From an uncultured bacterium (lineage in GTDB: Bacteria; Patescibacteriota; Saccharimonadia; Saccharimonadales; Saccharimonadaceae): a stretch of DNA of 52,304 nucleotides. Where the stretch lies: NCBI GenBank assembly GCA_903821365.1, contig CAIJKY010000017.1:1-52304 (forward strand), read 5' to 3'. A model generated the notes under the pieces. It was given only the letters and a program-made list of their open reading frames with translations, ran no database searches and was not told the origin of the DNA. The translations under genes and the position numbers were made by a program. Of this stretch, positions 16,835 to 25,655 are shown piece by piece; the first letter of the stretch is position 1; each line of letters begins with the position of its first letter.

Positions 16835-18451
16835 ATGAAAGCACACCCAACCCGTTACCTATTTGTAACAGGGGGCGTACTCTCCGGAGTTGGCAAGGGC
16901 ATTACGGCGTCGTCTATCGGCGCCGTTTTAAAAGCCCGAGGACTGCGGGTGTCGATGCAGAAATGCGACCCCTATCTTAATGTTGATGCTGGAACTCTCA
17001 ACCCGGCAGAACACGGTGAATGTTTTGTCACTGGCGATGGCGCCGAGACCGATATGGATCTCGGACATTACGAGCGGTTTTTAGATGAAGACATGACCAA
17101 GAAGAGTATCACTTTGTCCGGTTTTGTACTGCGCAATTTAATTCAAGATGAGCGTAATGGCAAATTTTTAGGACAGACAGTGCAGCTAGTGCCACATTTC
17201 ACTAATGCTATCCAAAACGCCATTATTGCTGGTGGTGAAGGTTCTGATGTCCATATTGTTGAGATCGGTGGTACTGTTGGCGATATCGAGGGATTGGCTT
17301 TTCTTGAAGCAATCCGTGAGATGGCAGCACGGTTCGGTCGTGATTACTGCCAATTTGTGAATGTGGTGTATGTGCCGTATCTGGCGGCAAGCAAAGAATT
17401 TAAGACGAAGCCAGCCCAAAATGCCATTCGCGATCTCCGCCAATACGGCATTGTTCCTGATGTCATCGTCGCTCGTACGGAGCACCCGGTAACAAACGGC
17501 ATCATTGGTAAATTAAGTTTATTCGGTGGTGTGCCCGAAGAAGCGGTGATCATCTTGGAAAATGCCGATACGGTGTACCGTGTGCCGCTGACGCTTGAAG
17601 CGAAAGGTGTCGATGATATTTTATTGAAACGATATGGCATTACTGCACCAAAAGCTGACATGTCTGCTTGGCATAATGTTGTAAATGAAGCTACAAGTGA
17701 CTGTTCGAAGAAAGTAACGATTGGCATTGTTGCAAAATATTTAGATAACGAAGACACGTACATATCGGTCATAGAAGCACTTAAAGCCGCCGCATGGCAC
17801 GAGAAAGTGCAGTTGCACTACGTGTGGGTGAGTGCTGAAGATATTGAACACAAAGGGGTGTCCACTCTCGATCAATACGATGCATTATTGGTTCCTGGAG
17901 GTTTTGGAACACGAGGTACCGAAGGTAAAATTGCGGCTGCAAATTACGCGCTGGCAAACAATATGCCGTACCTTGGTCTTTGTCTCGGCATGCAGGTCGC
18001 TGTAATTGCTGCTGCGCGCCGTGGCGGTGAAACTGCAGCAACGAGTCAAGAATTTGACCCTAGCGCAGAACATACCGCTATCTACATCATGGCCGACCAA
18101 AAAGGCAAAGAGGCAACCGGTGGCACGATGCGCCTAGGAGATTATCCTTGTGATATCGCCAAGGGAAGTCTGGCATTAAAAACCTATAATACCGAGCACA
18201 TCATCGAACGTCACCGCCATCGCTATGAAGTAAATCGCAGCTACGAGTCAGCAATGAACAAGGGCGGTCTTGTAGTGAGCGGTGAGTCGCCAGACGCACG
18301 TTTAGTCGAGATTGTCGAAGCACCAAACCATCCTTATTTTATCGCGACCCAAGCGCATCCGGAGTTTCGTTCACGCCCAACGACACCGCACCCGCTGTTC
18401 GTCGGGTTGCTAAGAGCTGCCAAAAATAGCGAACGCCCCAATCTGTCGTAA
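16835..18451 (+). CDS. pyrG: CTP synthase
   Basis: A 538-residue enzyme that aminates UTP to CTP using glutamine. The synthetase domain starts RYLFVTGGVLSGVGKGITASS, with KCDPYLNVDAGTLNP and GGTVGDIEG. The class I glutaminase domain carries the nucleophile Cys in YLGLCLGMQ and a C-terminal HPEFRSRP His-Glu pair. The length is normal. A perfect TATAAT (16821-16826) lies 8 nt before the ATG; an AAGG overlaps that gap, so the transcript is leaderless or nearly so. argS follows 21 bp after the stop and has its own -10. Confidence 0.97.
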   Translation: MKAHPTRYLFVTGGVLSGVGKGITASSIGAVLKARGLRVSMQKCDPYLNVDAGTLNPAEHGECFVTGDGAETDMDLGHYERFLDEDMTKKSITLSGFVLRNLIQDERNGKFLGQTVQLVPHFTNAIQNAIIAGGEGSDVHIVEIGGTVGDIEGLAFLEAIREMAARFGRDYCQFVNVVYVPYLAASKEFKTKPAQNAIRDLRQYGIVPDVIVARTEHPVTNGIIGKLSLFGGVPEEAVIILENADTVYRVPLTLEAKGVDDILLKRYGITAPKADMSAWHNVVNEATSDCSKKVTIGIVAKYLDNEDTYISVIEALKAAAWHEKVQLHYVWVSAEDIEHKGVSTLDQYDALLVPGGFGTRGTEGKIAAANYALANNMPYLGLCLGMQVAVIAAARRGGETAATSQEFDPSAEHTAIYIMADQKGKEATGGTMRLGDYPCDIAKGSLALKTYNTEHIIERHRHRYEVNRSYESAMNKGGLVVSGESPDARLVEIVEAPNHPYFIATQAHPEFRSRPTTPHPLFVGLLRAAKNSERPNLS

Positions 18452-18472
18452 CCTCTGTTATAATTGTGAGCA

Positions 18473-20149
18473 ATGAACGATCAAATCACTGCTCATATTG
18501 CAACCGCCACGCATACATTATTTGCGGTACAGCCCACTGTTGAGTTGTCGCGCCCTGACGCTCGTTTCGGGGATGTTGCATCAAATGTCGCTATGCAACT
18601 AGCGTCGACTTTGCAACGCCCCCCGCGCGACATTGCCGAGCAGCTTGCCGAAGCGCTACGCCAGCAGCCACTTTTCGCAGAGGTAACGATTGCAGGGCCC
18701 GGGTTTATTAATATTCGCCTTGCCGACGGTTTTATTGCAGAGCAACTAGAACAGCCCGTAACGGTACCAAACATATACGCCGGCAAAAAAGTCGTCGCTG
18801 AATACTCCGATCCTAATCCGTTCAAAGCGCTCCATGCTGGCCACCTTTACACGACGCTCGTCGGTGATGTCATTGCACGTTTGCATGAGGTGGCGGGTGC
18901 GACAGTGCATCGTATTAACTTTGGCGGTGATGTCGGGCTGCATGTTGCAAGAGCAATGTGGGGGATTATGCAAACTATCGGTGGCGAGCAACCAGAGAAG
19001 CTGGCTGCAATCCCCGTTGACGAACGTGCAAATTGGATAAGCAATTGCTACGTCCTTGGCAATAATGCATACGGTAGCGACGAAACAAGCAAAGCTGAGA
19101 TTATTGCAATTAACAAGCGCGTCTACCAATTATTCACCGATAATGACCATGAATCAGCCTTCGCGCACATTTATTGGACCTGCCGCCAGTGGAGCTACGA
19201 CGGCTTTGAAGCGCTGTACACACGACTTGGTGTTCATCCTTTCGAACGATACTTGCCCGAAAGCGAGACAACGCCTATCGGTGTAGCAATCGCCGAACGC
19301 GCGCTTGCCGAAGGCGTGCTTGAGAAATCCGGTGATGCAGTCATCTACAAAGGCGAAGACCATGGCCTTCATACCCGTGTGTTCATTAACTCAGAAGGCA
19401 TTCCAACCTACGAGACAAAAGACCTGGGCCTTGCTGCAACAAAGTGGCGTGATTACAAATTTGATAAAAACATTATCATCACCGCTAATGACATTGTTGA
19501 GTACATGAAAGTAGTGATATCAGTGCTCGCGCATTTTTATCCAGAAGTCGCCGAGCGCACAGTTCACTTAACCCACGGACTTATTAAACTGCCTGGTGGT
19601 GTTAAAATGAGCAGTCGACTTGGCAACGCACTTATGGCGAATGATGTGCTCGAAGCCGCCTTCACCGCTGGACGTGCGCTTCGCTCATCGGCCGACACTG
19701 ATGAGCAGGTTATCATTGGCGCTATTAAGTATTCATTCTTGAAGCAAAAAATCGGTGCTGACATAGTCTACGATCCAGCCGATTCAGTTAGCCTCGAAGG
19801 TAACTCTGGCCCTTACTTGCAATACGCCCATGCTCGCGCAAAGAGTATCCTATCAAAAGTAACGACCACTAGTCAGCAGGCAACGACCTATGAACCCGCC
19901 GAGCGCTTGCTAGCGCTTAAGCTTACCGAGTACGAAACCACGCTTCAACATGCCGTCGCCGAAATGTTACCGCATTATATTTGTACCTATCTTTATGAAC
20001 TCACCCAGGCCTTTAACCGTTTCTACGAACAAAGCCGGGTGGTGGGTGATCCGCGCGAAGCTGAGCGCGGTGCCTTGGTCAAACGATACGCCGCGACGCT
20101 TCAGCACGGCCTTAACTTGCTTGGTATCATCGCCCCAGATGCTCTTTAG
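18473..20149 (+). CDS. argS: Arginyl-tRNA synthetase
   Basis: A 558-residue class I synthetase. The N-terminal Add-1 domain is followed by the HIGH-equivalent DPNPFKALHAGHLYT (near 105-118), the KMSKS-equivalent GVKMSSRLGN, the ArgS-typical GNSGPYLQYAHARAKSIL, and a DALR anticodon-binding domain ending VKRYAATLQHGLNLLGI. It charges tRNA-Arg in the cytosol. A TATAAT at 18459-18464 sits 8 nt before the ATG with no clear ribosome-binding site, so it may be expressed as a leaderless mRNA independent of pyrG. Confidence 0.96.
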   Translation: MNDQITAHIATATHTLFAVQPTVELSRPDARFGDVASNVAMQLASTLQRPPRDIAEQLAEALRQQPLFAEVTIAGPGFINIRLADGFIAEQLEQPVTVPNIYAGKKVVAEYSDPNPFKALHAGHLYTTLVGDVIARLHEVAGATVHRINFGGDVGLHVARAMWGIMQTIGGEQPEKLAAIPVDERANWISNCYVLGNNAYGSDETSKAEIIAINKRVYQLFTDNDHESAFAHIYWTCRQWSYDGFEALYTRLGVHPFERYLPESETTPIGVAIAERALAEGVLEKSGDAVIYKGEDHGLHTRVFINSEGIPTYETKDLGLAATKWRDYKFDKNIIITANDIVEYMKVVISVLAHFYPEVAERTVHLTHGLIKLPGGVKMSSRLGNALMANDVLEAAFTAGRALRSSADTDEQVIIGAIKYSFLKQKIGADIVYDPADSVSLEGNSGPYLQYAHARAKSILSKVTTTSQQATTYEPAERLLALKLTEYETTLQHAVAEMLPHYICTYLYELTQAFNRFYEQSRVVGDPREAERGALVKRYAATLQHGLNLLGIIAPDAL

Positions 20150-20183
20150 GAGTATACTAGCAGATAAATAAGGAGAAATAGCT

Positions 20184-20534
20184 ATGCCAGAGAAAGCAAA
20201 AGCTTACACAAATGGATTTTTGACGTTCGTTCGCGAGCAAGGTGTTGTCGGACTCGCCGTTGGTTTGGTGCTCGGTAGTGCCGTTACGGTATTAGTAAAA
20301 TCACTCATCGACAATGTGGTAATGCCGCCACTCGGCTTTATCCTCGGCTCATCAGACGGGCTTAAAGGCCTAAGCGTTAACATGGGCCGCACAATGGGTG
20401 GCAAGGACGCCATCTTGCACTACGGTGTTTTCCTCAATGACTTCATTAACTTTATTGTAATTGCCTTAGTCGTGTACACGGTTGTGCATGTCTTAGGGTT
20501 TGACAAGAAGCTTGATAAAGAGAAGGCGAAATAA
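20184..20534 (+). CDS. mscL: Large-conductance mechanosensitive channel MscL
   Basis: A 116-residue membrane protein with the MscL layout: an amphipathic N-terminus (FLTFVREQGVVGLAVGLVLGSAVTVLVKSLIDNVVMPPLG, TM1), a periplasmic loop, and TM2 (YGVFLNDFINFIVIALVVYTVV) followed by a charged cytoplasmic helix. It forms a pentameric pore that opens under hypo-osmotic shock. The family is usually 120-150 residues, so the loop and tail are short. An AAGGAG ribosome-binding site precedes the ATG and a TATACT lies at about 20153, so it can be transcribed apart from argS. msrB follows after 3 bp. Confidence 0.93.
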   Translation: MPEKAKAYTNGFLTFVREQGVVGLAVGLVLGSAVTVLVKSLIDNVVMPPLGFILGSSDGLKGLSVNMGRTMGGKDAILHYGVFLNDFINFIVIALVVYTVVHVLGFDKKLDKEKAK

Positions 20535-20537
20535 ATT

Positions 20538-20951
20538 ATGCCAAACGCTACAAAAGTACAAAAGACTGATGACGAGTGGCGCGCCGAGCTAACACCCGAA
20601 CAGTATAAAGTGCTCCGTGAAAAGGGTACAGAGCCAGCCTTTACCGGTGAATACGTAGATAACCATGCAGACGGCAGTTATACATGTGCTGCATGCGGCG
20701 CTCAACTGTTTGACTCGAATACAAAGTTCGAGAGTGGTTCGGGCTGGCCAAGCTATTACGATGCAATCCCAGGTTCAGTTGAACTTCATGTAGATAATAG
20801 TCACGGCATGCAGCGCACCGAGGTTACCTGTGCAAACTGTGGTGGTCACCTTGGCCATCTGTTCGAGGGTGAAGATTACGGTAACCCTACAGATAAGCGC
20901 TACTGTATCAATTCATTAAGTCTCGCCTTCACACCCCAAGACAAACAATAA
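20538..20951 (+). CDS. msrB: Peptide-methionine (R)-S-oxide reductase MsrB
   Basis: A 137-residue enzyme that repairs methionine-R-sulfoxide. Two zinc CxxC pairs (CAACG and CANCG), the substrate-binding [21 protein letters not shown], and the catalytic Cys in [11 protein letters not shown] are all present. The length is normal and no export signal is seen, so it is cytosolic. It starts 3 bp after mscL and is probably translationally coupled to it, a stress-linked pair. A strong terminator follows. Confidence 0.95.
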   Translation: MPNATKVQKTDDEWRAELTPEQYKVLREKGTEPAFTGEYVDNHADGSYTCAACGAQLFDSNTKFESGSGWPSYYDAIPGSVELHVDNSHGMQRTEVTCANCGGHLGHLFEGEDYGNPTDKRYCINSLSLAFTPQDKQ

Positions 20952-20964
20952 ACCCAGCCTATTT

Positions 20965-20994
20965 AAAATAAGTCGCACCATGCGGCTTATTTTT
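20965..20994 (+). terminator. Rho-independent terminator after mscL-msrB
   Basis: AAAATAAGTCGCA (20965-20977) and TGCGGCTTATTTT (20981-20993) form a 13-bp stem with one G-U pair and a 3-nt loop, ending in a T-run. Confidence 0.9.
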
Positions 20995-20995
20995 A

Positions 20996-21024
20996 TTGCA
21001 TAAACCATCGTTTTATGCTAATGT
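20996..21024 (+). promoter_or_regulatory. Extended -10 sigma-70 promoter
   Basis: TTGCAT (20996-21001), exactly 17 bp, then TAATGT (21019-21024) preceded by an extended TGC. The 15-base segment TTATGCTAATGTTTA recurs at the GGDEF gene promoter (39791-39805), again with a 17-bp spacer. Confidence 0.75.
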
Positions 21025-21059
21025 TTACTTATCAAACCATTAAAAACAAAAAATACAAA

Positions 21060-22007
21060 ATGCCTGCTCACCAAACATTAGCCCCACCCGAACGACGAGC
21101 TTCAACCGCCGAGGCTCCTCAAACAATGGGCGAGCGTGTCTGGCAAGGCGTCGGCGCGACAATCCAAGAGCGGTTGGGCGAGGCTCGCCAGGCGCTTGTA
21201 GATATTGGCCACGACGCTGATGTGGCGAACGTTGTTGACCTTGCCTCACTTATTCACCGCGAGCAATTTGACGAGGCTGACACTGAAGCCTGGACTACTT
21301 CTGAGCTGACGGCACATAACATCGCGCAGGTGTTGCTCGATATGCCAGCGGCAGCACGTGCCCAAGCGGAGCTTGATGGCGATGAATACACGCCAGAACA
21401 TAAACACAAGCAAGACTTAATGATTGTATGTCAATTCAACCAAGACATTGGTGCCGCTTTGACACACATGCCGCATTCGATGCAAAGTGATTTCCCCGAT
21501 ACAGTACACCAACAGGCGACCAAGGGGTTAAAAAACCACTACGGCTTAGAGGTGCTCCCAGAGACTGCCCTAAAACATATATTCGCAGGCGTAAGACGCG
21601 AAGTAGCATTCATGAGAAGCACGCTTGATAATGATATAGAGTGTACACCCGCCACTATCGAACAAGATCTGAAAGGTGCCGATGTCGTTGTTACTGATGA
21701 AGTTGGTCAATTTGGTATTGATCTGAAAACTCACAACTCTTTTGAAAAGAAAATTACGCAAATGCTTGATCGTAAGAAGTTGACGCCAGAAGAAGCTACT
21801 GCCGCGCGCACACAAGGCTATATCGATATGCCTATAAGAGAAGAGGACGCACTCCCAACTATTATGGCTAACGCCGACGCCATTGGACGCATTAAAGGCT
21901 ATGATTACGAGCAGCCCGAAGCAGTCATACAGTTTATTGAACAACTCAGTCAGCATCGCAAAGACAAAATATTGCAAAAAATAGGTAAAAGTGCTATAAT
22001 TAGTTAG
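21060..22007 (+). CDS. Hypothetical protein with a possible degenerate PD-(D/E)XK core
   Basis: A soluble protein of 315 residues, function unknown. It has a Pro/Ala-rich polar N-terminus, several predicted helices, then a beta-type segment LKGADVVVTDEVGQFGIDLKTH (about 202-223). There a Gly-Ala-Asp is followed after about 15 residues by a hydrophobic strand ending D-L-K, resembling the D...(D/E)xK catalytic pair of PD-(D/E)XK nucleases. This is a weak motif match. The start at 21060 is used because an in-frame ATG at 21015 lies inside the promoter (-10 at 21019-21024). Its 3' end contains the promoter of the next gene. Confidence 0.55.
   Translation: MPAHQTLAPPERRASTAEAPQTMGERVWQGVGATIQERLGEARQALVDIGHDADVANVVDLASLIHREQFDEADTEAWTTSELTAHNIAQVLLDMPAAARAQAELDGDEYTPEHKHKQDLMIVCQFNQDIGAALTHMPHSMQSDFPDTVHQQATKGLKNHYGLEVLPETALKHIFAGVRREVAFMRSTLDNDIECTPATIEQDLKGADVVVTDEVGQFGIDLKTHNSFEKKITQMLDRKKLTPEEATAARTQGYIDMPIREEDALPTIMANADAIGRIKGYDYEQPEAVIQFIEQLSQHRKDKILQKIGKSAIIS
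21972..22000 (+). promoter_or_regulatory. Consensus extended -10 promoter of the small zinc-finger gene
   Basis: TTGCAA (21972-21977), a 17-bp spacer ending TGC, and a perfect TATAAT (21995-22000). It lies inside the last codons of the upstream gene. Confidence 0.85.
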
Positions 22008-22035
22008 TCCATATCAGTCCCACAGGGGAGAGACT

Positions 22036-22242
22036 ATGTCGCGAGAAAATGCTTCGGGCAGTTCGGACTTCGCTCACAGCGAAGATTTCTGTAACTATTT
22101 CCGCGCACCTCTCGTTGAGGGGCGCGCGTCATCGAACGACCTCGAAGGCATGCTCTTGCACGCCAAAATTTGCCAGAGTTGTAGCACTTTCGTGCTGCGC
22201 CACTTTGGCCTGACCAAGGACACCGGGGCGACGAACGAGTAA
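22036..22242 (+). CDS. Small ZAS-like (zinc anti-sigma) domain protein
   Basis: A 68-residue protein. Residues C19, H42, C46 and C49 form C-x22-H-x3-C-x2-C, matching the zinc-binding anti-sigma (ZAS/zf-HC2) pattern seen in RsrA and relatives; the segment LLHAKICQSCSTFVLRHFG is very like the end of that fold. No membrane helix or sensor domain follows, so it would be a minimal cytosolic version. No ECF sigma gene is adjacent. The ribosome-binding site GGGGAG is strong and can pair with TCCC just upstream. The coding sequence is GC-richer than its neighbours, and the stop codon lies in the loop of a stable hairpin. It is the first of six similar GC-rich single-gene units here. Confidence 0.65.
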   Translation: MSRENASGSSDFAHSEDFCNYFRAPLVEGRASSNDLEGMLLHAKICQSCSTFVLRHFGLTKDTGATNE

Positions 22243-22258
22243 TATCGTCCGTCGCCCC
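22225..22258 (+). terminator. GC-rich 3' hairpin spanning the stop codon, no U-tract
   Basis: GGGGCGACG (22225-22233) pairs with CGTCGCCCC (22250-22258); after one mismatch, ACGA pairs with TCGT, leaving a 6-nt loop that holds the TAA. AAGCACTACC follows instead of a T-run. Confidence 0.6.
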
Positions 22259-22290
22259 AAGCACTACCACAGTTTGCTATACTACTATTT

Positions 22291-22821
22291 ATGACAAAAC
22301 ACGCCACATTACTCTGGGTGGACCTAGAAATGACCGGCCTCGAGCCTTCTCGTGACCGCATCTTAGAGGTCGCTGCGATTGCGACTGACTGGAACTTTAC
22401 TGAATATGGCACGTACGAAGCGATTATTCACCAACCAGATAGCGTGCTCGATACCATGGAAGAATTTAGCCATAACCAACATGGTTCAACGGGTTTGACT
22501 GAGGCCTGTCGTGTCAGCACAATCAGTGAGACTGATGCCGAAACTGCGCTGCTGAAATTCTTAGACGAGCACTTTAAAAAGGGCACTCGCGTCATTCTCT
22601 CTGGGAATTCAATTCATCAGGACCGCCGTTTTACGCGTAAGTACTGGCCGCTCTTCGACGCTCGTCTGCATTATCGGATGCTTGATGTTAGCGCTTGGAA
22701 GATCGTCTTCGAAGGTAAGTATCGCCAGCATTTTACAAAACCTGAAAAGCATCGCGCACTTGATGATATTCGTGGCTCAATCGAAGAAATGCAACACTAT
22801 ATGAGTAAGGTAAAGTCATGA
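22291..22821 (+). CDS. orn: Oligoribonuclease
   Basis: A 176-residue DEDDh 3'-5' exonuclease that degrades 2-5 nt RNAs, including pGpG and nanoRNA. Exo I is LLWVDLEMTGLEPSRDRILEVA, Exo II lies in ILSGNSIHQDRRF, and Exo III is KHRALDDIRGSIEEMQHY with the catalytic His. The length is standard. TATACT (22278-22283, with TGC before it) sits 7 nt ahead of the ATG, so the message is probably leaderless. Its TGA overlaps the ATG of the YjbR-like gene by 4 bp. Confidence 0.95.
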   Translation: MTKHATLLWVDLEMTGLEPSRDRILEVAAIATDWNFTEYGTYEAIIHQPDSVLDTMEEFSHNQHGSTGLTEACRVSTISETDAETALLKFLDEHFKKGTRVILSGNSIHQDRRFTRKYWPLFDARLHYRMLDVSAWKIVFEGKYRQHFTKPEKHRALDDIRGSIEEMQHYMSKVKS

Positions 22822-23201
22822 GCGATACCCCAATTGAAGTTCACGCACCTAAGCGTGGCAAAACGCCGCACGCTCTGTATGAAGAATTTATTTTAAGCTT
22901 GCCGCACGCTTGGCTCGATTATCCATTTGGCGAAGATACTGCAGTATATAAGTATGGTCATGATGCCGAAGGCAAGGGGAAACTATTTGCGCTTATTGCA
23001 GAACATTCCGACCCGCTTCGTGTCAGCATGAAATGCGACCCACAACTGGCAAAGATCTTGCGCGACAAGTATGAGACTGTTTTGCCCGGGTATCACCTGA
23101 ACAAAAAACACTGGAACACAATTATTTGTACTGGTCAGCTCGAAGAAGCGGAGATTAAAGATCTTATTCGCCACTCATACGAGCTTGTTGCGGCTGTCTA
23201 A
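22818..23201 (+). CDS. MmcQ/YjbR family DNA-binding-like protein
   Basis: A 127-residue protein with the YjbR (DUF419) signature: LPHAWLDYPFGEDTAVYKYG, GKLFALIAE, PLRVSMKCDPQLAKILRDKY, VLPGYHLNKKHWNTIIC and a final helical LIRHSYELV. The fold resembles a CyaY-like double-wing domain; the biochemical role is not established. It overlaps orn by ATGA, indicating translational coupling. Its stop overlaps by 4 bp the stop of the convergent membrane protein gene. Confidence 0.85.
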   Translation: MSDTPIEVHAPKRGKTPHALYEEFILSLPHAWLDYPFGEDTAVYKYGHDAEGKGKLFALIAEHSDPLRVSMKCDPQLAKILRDKYETVLPGYHLNKKHWNTIICTGQLEEAEIKDLIRHSYELVAAV

Positions 23202-23776
23202 TTATCTTGAGACGATTCGTCTTGCTGGGCAAGTTTTACAAAGCCATCATGTGACACTTTGATTTGGCCAGCGATATCACTAAACATTTGTTTGCCTTTG
23301 GTGCCTGTTTTGCCAGATAGGGCGGTTGCTTCGCGGTACATGCCGGCGAGCTCAAGCGTGACAAGATCACGGAAAGTTTTTTCATAGGTGTTGCTTAGAC
23401 GCGATTCGGCGATGCTCGTTTCAATTTTGGCGATGCTGTCTGCGTCTTTTGCGGCGATTGTGGCGTCTGGCTCGGCGCTTCCGTAAGTATCAGTGATATA
23501 CGCGCTGACAGTTGAAGAACCGCCAGACAATATAACGATCAAGTTTGTTGTCTGGTTCTCAAGATCTGGTGAGCTAAGCTTTGGCGCTTGTTTACTCACG
23601 AGTGACGAGAGTTTGTCGAGATGGCTTTGAAACGCCGCAACACGACTTGGTGTCGTGTCTTTTGAGCTTTCAATCAACAAGGGGAGTCCAACGAACAACC
23701 CAAGCAATATAACGCCGCCAATGATTAAACCCATTTTGTACTGTTTTGCTTTTGCGATAAGAGATTCTGGTGACAT
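23198..23776 (-). CDS. Membrane-anchored hypothetical protein
   Basis: A 192-residue protein beginning MSPESLIAKAKQYKMGLIIG, with one N-terminal transmembrane helix (about residues 15-35, GLIIGGVILLGLFVGLPLLI) and a mostly helical Ser/Thr/Ala-rich exterior domain. The orientation suggests a signal anchor with the C-terminus outside. I do not recognise the family. The start at 23776 is chosen because a minus-strand TATACT (23783-23788) lies 6 nt upstream, inside a longer open frame, which points to a leaderless mRNA. Confidence 0.6.
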   Translation of the reverse strand: MSPESLIAKAKQYKMGLIIGGVILLGLFVGLPLLIESSKDTTPSRVAAFQSHLDKLSSLVSKQAPKLSSPDLENQTTNLIVILSGGSSTVSAYITDTYGSAEPDATIAAKDADSIAKIETSIAESRLSNTYEKTFRDLVTLELAGMYREATALSGKTGTKGKQMFSDIAGQIKVSHDGFVKLAQQDESSQDN

Positions 23777-23861
23777 GAAATTAGTATACCATTTTCGTTG
23801 CAAGCATAAACGTCTCTAAGGGTACATCTGTTATTTTTGCAATCTAGTCTATAATTATGGT

Positions 23862-25640
23862 ATGGATGCCAAAGAAGAAGTACGTGCTCGTCTCAATATC
23901 GTCGATGTTATCGGCGAATATGTACGTTTGCAACGTGCTGGCCGCAGTTATCGTGGTCTTAGTCCGTTTACGACCGAGAAAACACCGAGTTTTTTTGTCA
24001 GTCCTGACAAGCAAATATGGCACTGCTTTAGCACGAATAAGGGCGGCGATATTTTTACTTTTGTTATGGAGGTAGAGGGGCTCGATTTTAAAGAGTCGCT
24101 CGCAATGTTGGCTCGCAAGGCTGGCGTTGAGCTGAGTGATTACCAAAAAGGTGATGGCATGGCGGCTAAACGCCGTGAGCGAATGTATGGCTTGATTAGC
24201 CTTGCCAGCCGTTATTTTCAGCAGGCGATGATTCAGAGTAAAACTGCCCAGCAATATATTTTTCAACAACGGCAGCTTAACAAACAAGCGGTACAAGAGT
24301 TTGCGATTGGATACGCGCCCGACAGCCAAACCGGCCTGACAAAGCTACTGCTTGAGCGTGGCTATTCGGCCGACGAATTGATAGATGCCGGGCTGAGTGC
24401 TCGCCGTCGTTCTGGGCTCGGTGATTTATTTCGTGCACGTATGATGGTGCCATTGAGAGACCCTCAGGGACGCACGCTTGGGTTTACGGGCCGCTTGATT
24501 GATAACGACGTCAAAGCGCCAAAATACCTCAACACGCCTGCGACCATACTTTACGACAAGAGCCGTCATGTATTTGGCTTAGAGCTTGCTAAGGAGGCGA
24601 TTCGTCAGCACGACTACGCAGTAGTTGTCGAGGGTAACCTCGATGTTGTCACGAGTCATCAAGTTGGCGTTAAGCAAGTGGTTGCGACGGCGGGCACGGC
24701 GCTGACTGAGTATCATTTAACGACGATTGCGCGCTTTACGCCGCATATTCGTCTCTGTTTTGATGGTGATAAAGCTGGTGTTGCGGCAACCGAGCGAGCA
24801 ATTCCAATTGCCTATAAAACTGGAGTCAACCTGAGCGTGGTGGTGTTGCCTGGATCTGCCAAGGACCCCGATGAACTTATTCGCCAAAGCGTTGATGCCT
24901 GGCAGCAGGCGATTGCAACTGCACGTGATGCTGTCGAGTGGGTGATCGATGAATATTGTACGCGGAGTGATCCGAAGAGTGCAGAAGGCAAGGCAACAAT
25001 TTCGTCGCAGGCGCTGACGCTTATCCGCCAGGTCGAAGACCCAGTGCAAGTGCAGCACTACATTGATTATTTGGCAAAGCGGCTATCGATACCGAGTGCT
25101 CCACTCATGACAAAGCTCGCCACCACCAAGCCCGGCCAGAACGATGGGACGTATGTAGAGCAACGTGGCACGCCAGATATTACGCACCCAACGCGAACAA
25201 TAACTGCTGTAAAACCAGTCGCCCGTGACAATAATGGTAATGAAGATGTGTTTTTGGCATTGAATGCGGCATATCCCGATACCCGACGAAGCTTGGAACT
25301 CGTGAAAAAAGAAAGTTTTCACAGCGAGCAACGTCAACAGCTGTTTACAGTACTTACGCAGCTTGGCGACAAGCCATTCACCCCCGAAATGTTGCAGGAA
25401 AATGAAACCTATGGCAAAATAGTATTGTTTAAGGCGGAACAACGCTACAGTGGCTCCAGTTGGAATACCGACAGTCTTTATGACGAAGCAGTAACCCTGG
25501 CCAGCCTGATGATGAACCAGACAACCAAAAGTAAACTCAAAACTATTAGCGAAGCCATGCAGCAAGCCTACGAGATAGGTGATGAAAGCCGCTTGGCCGA
25601 ACTAACGCGCGAATATCAGATGTTAATGAGAGCAAAGTGA
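23862..25640 (+). CDS. dnaG: DNA primase DnaG
   Basis: A 592-residue primase. An N-terminal zinc-binding-type domain (RLNIVDVIGEYVRLQRAGRSYRGLSPFTTEKTPSF and KQIWHCFSTNKGGDIFTFV) precedes the catalytic core with GFTGRLI, KYLNTPAT, the TOPRIM motif VVVEGNLDVVTSHQ and the metal-binding LCFDGDKAGVAATERA. A C-terminal helical domain would contact DnaB. In the zinc motif the first Cys/His pair reads YRGLSP rather than the usual YxGLCPFH, and CFST keeps only one Cys, so zinc binding is doubtful. TATAAT (23850-23855) sits 6 nt before the ATG, so it is probably leaderless. It heads the dnaG-rpoD run. Confidence 0.95.
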   Translation: MDAKEEVRARLNIVDVIGEYVRLQRAGRSYRGLSPFTTEKTPSFFVSPDKQIWHCFSTNKGGDIFTFVMEVEGLDFKESLAMLARKAGVELSDYQKGDGMAAKRRERMYGLISLASRYFQQAMIQSKTAQQYIFQQRQLNKQAVQEFAIGYAPDSQTGLTKLLLERGYSADELIDAGLSARRRSGLGDLFRARMMVPLRDPQGRTLGFTGRLIDNDVKAPKYLNTPATILYDKSRHVFGLELAKEAIRQHDYAVVVEGNLDVVTSHQVGVKQVVATAGTALTEYHLTTIARFTPHIRLCFDGDKAGVAATERAIPIAYKTGVNLSVVVLPGSAKDPDELIRQSVDAWQQAIATARDAVEWVIDEYCTRSDPKSAEGKATISSQALTLIRQVEDPVQVQHYIDYLAKRLSIPSAPLMTKLATTKPGQNDGTYVEQRGTPDITHPTRTITAVKPVARDNNGNEDVFLALNAAYPDTRRSLELVKKESFHSEQRQQLFTVLTQLGDKPFTPEMLQENETYGKIVLFKAEQRYSGSSWNTDSLYDEAVTLASLMMNQTTKSKLKTISEAMQQAYEIGDESRLAELTREYQMLMRAK

Positions 25641-25655
25641 AAATGAGGTGTATTT

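Noticed and set aside
23844-24329. 161-residue minus-strand frame opposite dnaG
   Set aside because: Overlaps a clearly conserved primase; no motif or promoter.
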